Shown here piece after piece: positions 19,335 to 26,520 of a DNA stretch of 64,000 nt (positions are counted from its first letter, which is position 1; the number at the start of each line of letters is the position of its first letter). The notes beneath the pieces are model-generated. The model ran no database searches and had not been told where the DNA came from. It saw nothing but the letters and a program-made list of their open reading frames with translations. The stretch covers positions 57,607 through 121,606 of the forward strand of contig CAIRSA010000473.1 in the NCBI GenBank assembly GCA_903881085.1. The letters are read 5' to 3'. This DNA is from an uncultured Acidobacteriia bacterium. Its GTDB lineage: Bacteria > Acidobacteriota > Terriglobia > Bryobacterales > Bryobacteraceae. The translations under genes and the position numbers were made by a program.

Positions 19335-19993
19335 GCGGCAGCTCCATCGAAAAGCCACGCTTCGAGGCCGGAAACCGCGATCAACAAGCGTCCGGAATCG
19401 CCTGTGTAGTAAATCCAGGGCAAGATACCGCCACCGAGTTGCTCGTAACCGTGCAGCCGCAGCGGACCTTGACCGGTTTGGATCTCCACAGCTCCGCGAT
19501 AGGCCAGCGTATGCCGCGGCAACAACGCCCCGTCATACGTGATGTATTGAAAACTCAGTTTCGGAAATGGCTTTTGCGGCATGCGCTGAACCGCATCCAA
19601 CAGTGACCACTGATGCGAGAGTTTCCCTGACAGCTTCTCTGCAGATCCATTCCAATTTGATCGCAGCCTTGTGCCTCGAGCACCCGCCGCGTCTCCGGTT
19701 GCTCGCCATTCACGAGGTGTGGCCAACTCGTCCGTCGCGCCGCTGACTTCTCCGTCAATCCGGTGCACGCGGCCCTTTCCTGCGGAGCGCTCGCAGCGGA
19801 CCCGCAGCACAAAGCCGCCGCCCGCGGATGTTCGGTCCAATGCGACGAAGCCAGTCGGAACCTTGACATTGCCAACCAGGCAGTACGTCAGATAACGAGC
19901 CTCCCACGCCTTACGCGGGTCGAACGCTGCGACCGGGGCAGAGAATCCCTCCAGCAGCGGCTTCATTAAGCTCAGTGGGAAGTCTAATGGCAT
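19331..19993 (-). CDS. Unknown protein translationally coupled to a sulfatase
   Basis: I do not recognise this protein of about 220 residues. It has no signal peptide and no transmembrane helix. It is rich in beta-prone segments (FPKLSFQYITYDG, YRGAVEIQTGQGPLRLHGYE, GILPWIYYTGDSGRLLIAVSG). The coding sequence overlaps the sulfatase start by four bases, so both come from one mRNA although the sulfatase is exported and this protein appears cytoplasmic. The start is uncertain: ATG at 19993 keeps the inverted repeat (20019-20030) in the leader, whereas ATG at 20032 would place it inside the coding sequence. It shares a divergent control region with the sulfatase at 20109. Confidence 0.6.
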   Translation of the reverse strand: MPLDFPLSLMKPLLEGFSAPVAAFDPRKAWEARYLTYCLVGNVKVPTGFVALDRTSAGGGFVLRVRCERSAGKGRVHRIDGEVSGATDELATPREWRATGDAAGARGTRLRSNWNGSAEKLSGKLSHQWSLLDAVQRMPQKPFPKLSFQYITYDGALLPRHTLAYRGAVEIQTGQGPLRLHGYEQLGGGILPWIYYTGDSGRLLIAVSGLEAWLFDGAAA

Positions 19994-20018
19994 GTGATCA
20001 GTCTGTTGCTCTCCAATC

Positions 20019-20103
20019 TTCTCAAGATGCATGGAAGAGCCCTTGCGGTTGGCGAGGCAAGGCCATCAGCCAACCGAACGGCCCGCCGGCCGCATCTTGA
20101 GAA
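20019..20103. promoter_or_regulatory. Large nested inverted repeat in a divergent control region
   Basis: The left unit is TCTCAAGATGC (20020-20030), 14 bases, then GCGGTTGGC (20045-20053). The right unit is its mirror: GCCAACCG (20069-20076), 15 bases, then GCATCTTGAGA (20092-20102). The outer arms match over 12 bases (20019-20030 with 20092-20103) and the inner arms over 8. Each unit faces one of the two divergent genes, so it may be a pair of operators or promoter elements, or a cruciform. A third copy of the unit lies at 23432-23465. Confidence 0.7.
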
Positions 20104-20108
20104 TAGAC

Positions 20109-21578
20109 ATGAACCTTTCCAGACGTGCCTTTCTCAACTCGTGCAGCGCTGCCGGCCTTTCCGCGCTTTGGGCAGCCGGCGATACGAAACCCAATGTGGT
20201 CTTCATTCTGGCGGATGACCTCGGCTGGCGCGACACCTCGCTCTATGGCAGCAAGTTCCTACGCACTCCGAATATCGATGCGCTGGCCCGCCGCGGGATG
20301 ATGTTTACGCAGGCGTATGCGGCCGCTCCGCTTTGTTCGGCCACCCGCTCCAGCCTGATGACCGGTCTCTATCCGGCCCGCACGGGAATCACCGGAGCTT
20401 CCGGCCATTTGCCGGATGAAACCTTTGAAGCCACTCCATTGCCGAGAGCACGCCCGTTTCAGAAGGCCATCGGCACAAACAGTGCCAGCCGCCTGAAGCT
20501 GGAATACTATACAGTCGCCGAAGCCTTCAAAGACGCGGGTTACCGGACCGGCCACTTTGGAAAGTGGCATCTCGGTCGCGAACCTTACGATCCACTGCAC
20601 CAGGGTTTCGATGTGGATATCCCACACTGGTGGGGGCCCAGTCCACCTGCCTACCTGGCGCCTTGGAAGCTGGAACACTTGACCGGTGCACCCGGCGAGC
20701 ACATCGAGGATCGCATGGCGAAAGAAGCGTCCCAGTTCATTCGCGAAAACAAAGACCGGCCGTTCTTTTTGAATTACTGGTGCTTTTCCGTGCACGGGCC
20801 GTGGCAGGCCAAGCCGGAGTTGGTCGAGAAATACCGGGCGTTGGCGCAGCCCGATAACCCACAACATAATCCTGTGTACGCAGCCATGGTTGAGAGCATG
20901 GATAACGCAGTGGGGACTCTCATGCGTACACTTGACGAAACTGGTCTGGCGAAGAATACCATCGTGGTCTTCACTTCCGATAACGGCGGCGTTGATTTTG
21001 CCGATGTAGGTGGCGTACCGGTTACCAGCAACTCGCCGCTGCGAGCCGGGAAGGCAACTCTCTACGAGGGCGGAATCCGTGAACCCGCGGTGGTCATCTG
21101 GCCGGGTAAAATCAAAGCAGGGAGCAAGACCAACGCGGTGATATCGAGTGTGGATTACTACCCAACGCTGCTGGAAATGACTGGTGTCAGCCCTAAACAG
21201 AAAGTAGGGTTCGATGGCAGAAGTTTTGTTGCGGCGCTCGAAGGCAAGCCCTATGAACGCGGCCCACTCTTCTGGCACTTCCCCCACTACACGCCCGCGA
21301 CCGGCAATACGCCGTGTACAGCGGTCCGTGACGGCGATTGGAAGTTGATCCGCTTCTGGTGTGAGGGCCAGGGACAGGACGACCGGCTTGAGCTTTACAA
21401 CTTATCCACCGACATGAGCGAGGCGCACGATGTCAGCGCGGCGAACCCGGACAAGGTGCGGGAACTCGCGGCCAGCATGGAGCAGTTTCTTACCCGCACG
21501 AAAGCCGTCCGGCCGCGCCGGAATCCGAACTACGATCCGAAGGCGAAGGCCGATCCGCCGCCGGCGCGAGAGCACTAA
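20109..21578 (+). CDS. Sulfatase with CSATR active-site motif
   Basis: An exported sulfatase of about 489 residues from the ATG at 20109, which gives the Tat signal SRRAFLNSCSAAG; an in-frame ATG at 20031 would put 26 implausible residues before it. Metal strand ILADDLGW, active-site motif CSATR at 76-80, GKWHLG at 151-156. The proline of the usual CxPxR is alanine. This is the only such case in the window, and the known signature tolerates it, but it may alter which maturation enzyme can act. The last base of its stop codon is the first base of the next gene's ATG, so the pair is coupled. Confidence 0.88.
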   Translation: MNLSRRAFLNSCSAAGLSALWAAGDTKPNVVFILADDLGWRDTSLYGSKFLRTPNIDALARRGMMFTQAYAAAPLCSATRSSLMTGLYPARTGITGASGHLPDETFEATPLPRARPFQKAIGTNSASRLKLEYYTVAEAFKDAGYRTGHFGKWHLGREPYDPLHQGFDVDIPHWWGPSPPAYLAPWKLEHLTGAPGEHIEDRMAKEASQFIRENKDRPFFLNYWCFSVHGPWQAKPELVEKYRALAQPDNPQHNPVYAAMVESMDNAVGTLMRTLDETGLAKNTIVVFTSDNGGVDFADVGGVPVTSNSPLRAGKATLYEGGIREPAVVIWPGKIKAGSKTNAVISSVDYYPTLLEMTGVSPKQKVGFDGRSFVAALEGKPYERGPLFWHFPHYTPATGNTPCTAVRDGDWKLIRFWCEGQGQDDRLELYNLSTDMSEAHDVSAANPDKVRELAASMEQFLTRTKAVRPRRNPNYDPKAKADPPPAREH

Positions 21579-23323
21579 TGGGCCCCTTAGCAACCCTTCT
21601 GGCGATCCTGGCAACATGCTCATTGGCTGCCGCCCAACCCCGGTACTCCGCCAATCCGGGAGTTCCCTGGCCGGCGACCGATGGACTTGGGCGCAAGCTG
21701 CCGCTGGCAAGTGAAGTGGGACCGCCGCGCCCCGACCGCTTCGCCGGCATCTTCTACTTTCTCTGGCTGGGACAGCACGAGCGCGGCATCGAAGGTACAT
21801 CCGTAGTCACAGACATCATGAAGAAGTTTCCGAATGCTTTGGAGACCTCCGCGTCACCGCCGTGGGGCCCTCCCGGCAGCATGTATTACTGGGGCGAACC
21901 TCTGTTCGGTTTCTATCTGGCGAACGACCCGTGGGTTCTGCGCCGCCATGCCATGCTGCTTGCCGACGCCGGTATCGACACGCTCATCTTCGACACCACC
22001 AATCGCCGTACTTATCGTGATGTCTACCTGCGCCTGTGCGAGGTCTTCCGCCAGATCCGCCGCGAAGGAGGCCACACTCCCCAGATCGTCTTCATGGTGA
22101 ATACCGAAGCCGGCGCCACCGCTCAGGAAGTCTATGAGGATCTCTACCAGCCCCGCCTTTACGAGGATCTTTGGTTTCGCTGGCACGACCGTCCTTTGAT
22201 GATCGCTGACCCGGAGAAGGTCAGCCCTGAAGTGCGAGCCTTCTTCACCTTACGTCGGGCGCACTGGCCGTTCACGCAAGTCAACACTCAGAACGCCTGG
22301 CATTGGGAAGCGGCCTATCCGCAGGTGTACGGCTTCGCCGACGATCCGAAGCGGCCAGAGCAGGTCAACGTCTCGGTGGCGCAGAATCTCCGGATTTCCG
22401 ACGGCAAAGTCACCAACATGAGCAACGGCGATGCGCGCGGCCGGAGCTTTCACACAGGCGCCGTCGGCACTTCGCCGGACGCAGTGAACCAAGGCTTCAA
22501 CTTCGCTGAGCAGTGGACCCGCGCACTCGCGCTGGAGCCCCCGTTTGTGATGGTCACGGGCTGGAACGAGTGGATCGCCGGGCGCTTTTCTCGGCCCGGC
22601 AAGCCTACCGTCTTCGTGGATCAGTTCGATGAGGAACACAGCCGCGACATCGAAATGATGAAAGGCGGGCACCTCGATCACTACTACTATCAACTTGTCG
22701 CCAACGTGCGCCGCTACAAAGGTGCGCCTGAAATCCGATACGCCACTGCGCCGAAGACGATTCCGCTTGACGACGGCTTCTACGCATGGCGCGATGTTGG
22801 TCCCGATTACCTGGATCACGCCGGCGAAACGACTCCGCGCGACTTCGATGGCGTGGGCAAGCGGCACTACAGCGACCGGAGCGGCCTGAACGATTTCGAC
22901 CTCATGAAAGTAGCGCGAGACCGCACCCACGTCTATTTTTACGCCCGCACGCGTGAAGCGGTGGCTCACCCTGGAGCGGGGCGGATGATGTTGCTCATCG
23001 ATACCGGCACGAGCGCTCCGAATTGGGAAGGTTATGCGTTCGCCGTCAACCGTGCAGAGGCGGGAAATAGGACCGCTGTGCTTGAAAAGAGCAACGGCGG
23101 CTGGAATTGGGAGCGAGTGGCCGATGTCCCCATGCGTGTGCGCGGCAATGAACTCTATCTCGCCATCCCCCGTGCCGCCCTTGGCCTGGCTGACGGAGAC
23201 ATCACGCTCGATTTCAAGTGGGCTGACGGCTTGCCGCAACTCGCCGGACCCATGGACTTCTATATCAAAGGCGACGTGGCCCCCGAAGGCCGCTTCCGAT
23301 ACCGCTACATCACCAGCCGGTAA
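21578..23323 (+). CDS. Putative glycoside hydrolase (GH71/99-like) with C-terminal beta-sandwich
   Basis: A secreted 581-residue protein (signal LATCSLAAAQ). The N-terminal two thirds read like a TIM-barrel of the GH71/GH99-like type: FAGIFYFLWLG near residue 55, DAGIDTLIFDTTN near 130, and the strand VMVTGWNEWIAGRF near 325, which offers candidate acidic residues. From about residue 385, a domain resembling a family 9 carbohydrate-binding module or DOMON-like sandwich follows (LDDGFYAWRD, FDLMKVARDRTHVYFYARTRE). Members of these families act on alpha-linked mannan or glucan, but I cannot assign a substrate. It is coupled to the preceding sulfatase, which suggests the two process the same glycan. 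Confidence 0.6.
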   Translation: MGPLATLLAILATCSLAAAQPRYSANPGVPWPATDGLGRKLPLASEVGPPRPDRFAGIFYFLWLGQHERGIEGTSVVTDIMKKFPNALETSASPPWGPPGSMYYWGEPLFGFYLANDPWVLRRHAMLLADAGIDTLIFDTTNRRTYRDVYLRLCEVFRQIRREGGHTPQIVFMVNTEAGATAQEVYEDLYQPRLYEDLWFRWHDRPLMIADPEKVSPEVRAFFTLRRAHWPFTQVNTQNAWHWEAAYPQVYGFADDPKRPEQVNVSVAQNLRISDGKVTNMSNGDARGRSFHTGAVGTSPDAVNQGFNFAEQWTRALALEPPFVMVTGWNEWIAGRFSRPGKPTVFVDQFDEEHSRDIEMMKGGHLDHYYYQLVANVRRYKGAPEIRYATAPKTIPLDDGFYAWRDVGPDYLDHAGETTPRDFDGVGKRHYSDRSGLNDFDLMKVARDRTHVYFYARTREAVAHPGAGRMMLLIDTGTSAPNWEGYAFAVNRAEAGNRTAVLEKSNGGWNWERVADVPMRVRGNELYLAIPRAALGLADGDITLDFKWADGLPQLAGPMDFYIKGDVAPEGRFRYRYITSR

Positions 23324-23528
23324 ATTGTCTAACCGTCATCAAAGCTCTTCTGCTGTTTATTGTCGTATGGCGAGTGATGCTGTTATTCGGAGAATCGAAA
23401 GGCATGGGAATGGGATGTTTCGCTCCACTACTCTCAAGATGCGCACTATGCAGCTCGCGGTTGGCTTAGGACATTTGTCCTATACGCCCGAACATGGGAT
23501 ATTTGCTCTGATAGTATGAGCCAATCCA
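23324..23528. promoter_or_regulatory. Control region before the LuxR-type gene
   Basis: This 205-base gap has no gene but two notable sites. TCTCAAGATGC-N14-GCGGTTGGC at 23432-23465 repeats the unit seen at 20020-20053. It abuts the perfect palindrome TAGGACATTTGTCCTA at 23467-23482. A -10-like TAGTAT lies at 23512-23517, just before the start codon at 23529. Confidence 0.65.
23467..23482. promoter_or_regulatory. Perfect palindrome TAGGACATTTGTCCTA (operator candidate)
   Basis: It has seven-base arms TAGGACA and TGTCCTA around a two-base centre. It lies 46 bases upstream of the LuxR-type regulator start and is the best copy of a motif also seen at 26457, 33348 and, more weakly, 26417 and 28516. 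The size and symmetry fit a dimeric helix-turn-helix regulator. Confidence 0.65.
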
Positions 23529-24541
23529 ATGTGCCAGTCCGTGCGTCATGCAGTCCGGATCTCAGCCGCGTTGTTGCTCGCGGCTATGGAAGTGGGGGCG
23601 CTCGATCCAAATCGCGCGGTATCTCAATATCAAAAGACCACGTGGCAGGTGGAAGACGGACTTCCGCAGAATGCGGTTCGCGCAATCGCCCAAGCCAATG
23701 ATGGTAATTTGCTGGTCGGCACTACCGGCGACCTCATCCGTTTCGACGGACGCGTTTTCGGCCACTGCCGCCGGGCTCAGGCCTTGACGTGCCTGAGGCC
23801 GTCAACGGATTGCTCCGCGCCGCCGATGGCACAGTCTGGTCCGGCCTCGAATCGGGCGATCTGATCCGCCTTCGCGGTGACAAAACCACCGTATTCCGCA
23901 AGAGCGATGGGCTTGCAGGCGGCACGATCCGCTCCATCTACCAGGACCGTTCCGGAACCATCTGGATCGCTTCGCGTTTTGGCATCACGCGTATCCACGA
24001 CGGCAAGTCGGAAATTGTCCACGGAGTTGCAGGCATCGTCCCTCCCATGCCCACAGCCTTTGCGGATACGGGCACTGGCGTAGTGATCGCGACGCCACAA
24101 GAATTATGGCTGTACCAGTCAGGCAAGCTGCGATCATTGAAGTTCGATACTGCGCGCTTCGGAAAGCTCACCTCTGTTTACTGCGATCGTTCCGGTCATT
24201 TATGGATCGGCGCCTATCGATATCTGCTCGCCTACGATTTGCGAACGGAAAAAGCGGAGATCCAGACGGGCATCCCCGGTCCGATTCTCACAATCCTTGA
24301 AGATCGCCACGGAAACCTGTGGACAGCTAAGGCCGAATTGACGCCGCGCGAAATGGATGTTCTCTCCCTCATTGCGCGCGGTTGCAGTAACCGCGAGATC
24401 GGTACACGGTTGGAAATCGCGGAAAAGACTGTCAGGATACACGTCAGCAATGTACTGGACAAACTCGGGGTGGCCGACCGCACCCAGGCGGCGATCGCAG
24501 CGATCCAACGCGGCATCGTGCATTTTCCCGCGACCGACTAG
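23529..24541 (+). pseudogene. Beta-propeller / LuxR-type regulator chimera, frameshifted
   Basis: The N-terminal part has a signal-like segment and then the two-component-regulator propeller repeats known from hybrid sensor kinases (TWQVEDGLPQNAVRAIAQ, GTIRSIYQDRSGTIWIA, GKLTSVYCDRSGHLWIG, PILTILEDRHGNLWTA). The usual full set of about fourteen repeats, Y_Y_Y domain, membrane helix and kinase is missing. After five or so repeats the protein jumps into a GerE/LuxR DNA-binding domain (LTPREMDVLSLIARGCSNRE, with VRIHVSNVLDKLGV). A one-base loss near 23762 shifts the frame; adding one base restores GRVFGPLPPGSGLDVPEAVN. The missing middle suggests an internal deletion fused sensor to output domain. 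It may be a dead gene, or a compact regulator if the frameshift is an assembly error. Confidence 0.7.
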
Positions 24542-24553
24542 GACAAACGGACT

Positions 24554-26353
24554 TCACACACGCCGGACGTCGGCGTAATAGGCACCGCAGAGATCCTTGC
24601 CCTGGGCGTCTTGAAACCAGCCCTGCAGTTGCGTTCTAGTCCCGCCCCTCAGGCGGACGCGGAACTTCACCGAGGTGCTGCCCCCAGCCACTTTCGCCGA
24701 CTGCCGACCGCCGGCGACTTGCAACTGGGCTAGAGCGATCGGCAGCGCCGGACCGAATGGCAACTCACCCTTGCGCCGTTTCTGCACGGGACAGGGTGCG
24801 TCAATCGGGATATTCAGACGCGGATGCCAGCGCCGCAAGGCGATCTCGTAGTCGCCATCGCGCTCGATCTGAATGTTCCACGGGCCCCCTTGCGGACCGC
24901 CTCCCGCGTTTAGCACGGTCAACGGATTATCCGCATAGATGTCCTGCCAGTCCGCCGAACAGAGCATAAGCGGATTCTCCTGGGCCGACCCAATGCTAAT
25001 GGGGCAATACTTGCGCAGACCAGCCTCACGCCGCTGCCACCAGCTTTCATAGTAGGCGCGAAGCCGCTCCAGCACCTCCGGATGCTTCGTGGCAAGGTCG
25101 GTGGCCTGCGCCGGGTCACTCGCCAGATCGTACAATTCCTTGCCTTGCACCAGGCGCCATTTCTTCCAGATCACGCAGGAGTCCCACTTCTTGAGGATCT
25201 GTCCGTACTGCACCACCAGGGTGCGCTCGGCGAGGGCTTGGGTCTTGCCGGTCAACAGGCCCGCCAGGCTGACGCCATCGAACTGCGCGCCGCGCGTCTC
25301 CTTGAGGCCGCAAAGATCGATCAGCGTGGGCAGAATATCCTGCACCTCGGCGTTGACGTCGATATTGCAGGGCGCGCGCAAGCCGCCGCTCGGCCAGCGA
25401 ACGAAACAGGGCACGCGGTGGCCGCCTTCGTAATACTGCGTCTTATGGCCGCGCATACCTGCATTGTAAATAGGGACGCCGCCAGTGCCGCCGTTGTCGG
25501 TCATGAAGATGAAGATGGTGTTGTCGCGCAGTCCGGAACTTTCCAGGAAGCCCTCCAGCTTCGCCAGGTTCTCATCCAGGTTGGCGATCATGCCGAAAAA
25601 CGCGGCCGGAAGTTTCCGTTCGCCCTTGGCGTAGGGGCCTGAGTAGGAGTCGTCGACCCAAGCTGGTCCATGTGGCACGTTGGTGGGAATATAACAGAGG
25701 AAGGGCTGGTTAATGCGCTGCTTGTCGGCCATGAACTTCGTGGCGCTGGCGAACCAGAAGTCGGTGCAGTAGCCGGTGAAATTTCTGCGGACGCCCTTAT
25801 CGAAGTAACCACCATCGAAATAGTCGTTGTCGAATTCGACGGCCGAGCTCATGCCGTAGCCATGAAAATACTGGGCCTCGGTAAAGCCGCGATCCATCGG
25901 GCGGTACGGCCAGGTGTCGCCCACGTGCCACTTGCCGAAAACCCCGGTGGCATAGCCATTGGCGCTGAAGATATCCCCCATAGTGGGCAGGCCGCGCCGC
26001 AGCAGGGCTCGTCCGGCGGTGACCGAGGTTGCGCCGTTGTGCAGCGCGTCCTGGCCGGAGAGCAATTGCCCGCGCGTGGGCGTGCACATGGGCGCCACGT
26101 GAAAATCGGTGAAGCGCACGCTCTGGCTGTGCAGTTTATCGAGCGCCGGGGTCTTGAGGACCGGATTGCCGTGACATGAAAAGTCGCCATAGCCCTGATC
26201 GTCGCTGAGCAAGACGATCACATTGGGGGGGCGATCCGCCGCGGCGGCACCGGCGCCAAAGGCCGGCCTGGAAAAGAGCGCGGTGGCTCCCGCGGTACGG
26301 AGAAATTCACGGCGGCTCGCTGGGGATGCAAAGCTCAGTGGGTTCCTGCTCAT
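24554..26353 (-). CDS. Sulfatase with extra C-terminal domain
   Basis: At 599 residues this is the longest sulfatase in the window. It has a Tat signal (SRREFLRTAGATALFS), metal strand LLSDDQGYGD, active-site motif CTPTR at 90-94 and GKWHVG at 140-145. The catalytic core seems to end near residue 450 after KELYDLASDPAQATDL. The remaining 140 residues form a separate beta-rich domain (GPWNIQIERDGDYEIALRRW onward) that could bind sugar or cap the active site. The start at 26353 (MSRNPL) is preferred to 26368 because it sits directly at the signal. It converges with the LuxR-type gene (12-base gap) and has its 5' end next to the control region of the GH51 gene. Confidence 0.88.
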   Translation of the reverse strand: MSRNPLSFASPASRREFLRTAGATALFSRPAFGAGAAAADRPPNVIVLLSDDQGYGDFSCHGNPVLKTPALDKLHSQSVRFTDFHVAPMCTPTRGQLLSGQDALHNGATSVTAGRALLRRGLPTMGDIFSANGYATGVFGKWHVGDTWPYRPMDRGFTEAQYFHGYGMSSAVEFDNDYFDGGYFDKGVRRNFTGYCTDFWFASATKFMADKQRINQPFLCYIPTNVPHGPAWVDDSYSGPYAKGERKLPAAFFGMIANLDENLAKLEGFLESSGLRDNTIFIFMTDNGGTGGVPIYNAGMRGHKTQYYEGGHRVPCFVRWPSGGLRAPCNIDVNAEVQDILPTLIDLCGLKETRGAQFDGVSLAGLLTGKTQALAERTLVVQYGQILKKWDSCVIWKKWRLVQGKELYDLASDPAQATDLATKHPEVLERLRAYYESWWQRREAGLRKYCPISIGSAQENPLMLCSADWQDIYADNPLTVLNAGGGPQGGPWNIQIERDGDYEIALRRWHPRLNIPIDAPCPVQKRRKGELPFGPALPIALAQLQVAGGRQSAKVAGGSTSVKFRVRLRGGTRTQLQGWFQDAQGKDLCGAYYADVRRV

Positions 26354-26368
26354 GATGGTCACTAGCAT

Positions 26369-26520
26369 ATCCTGATCGTGCCGATGGTGTCATGGGACGG
26401 CAGACCTACGTTTCGCTAGGCCATTTGCCCCATATAGCTTGGCAGCGCTGGCGGACTAGGACAAATGTCCGTAGTCTTGACCGGCCATGCCACGATATAC
26501 TGCTCACGGATTCCCTTTTT
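26369..26520. promoter_or_regulatory. Divergent control region with two TAGGACA-type palindromes
   Basis: Between the sulfatase and the GH51 gene lie a degenerate site TAGGCCATTTGCCCCA (26417-26432) and a strong site TAGGACAAATGTCCGT (26457-26472). The 15 bases GGCGGACTAGGACAA at 26450-26464 recur exactly at 33341-33355. A -10-like TATACT is at 26496-26501, 19 bases before the GH51 start, in the context GATATACT that recurs at 28612-28619. Confidence 0.6.

Noticed and set aside
24539..24554. TAGGACAAACGGACTT as another operator
   Set aside because: Only the first half matches, it overlaps a stop codon, and it lies between convergent genes where an operator would have no promoter to control.
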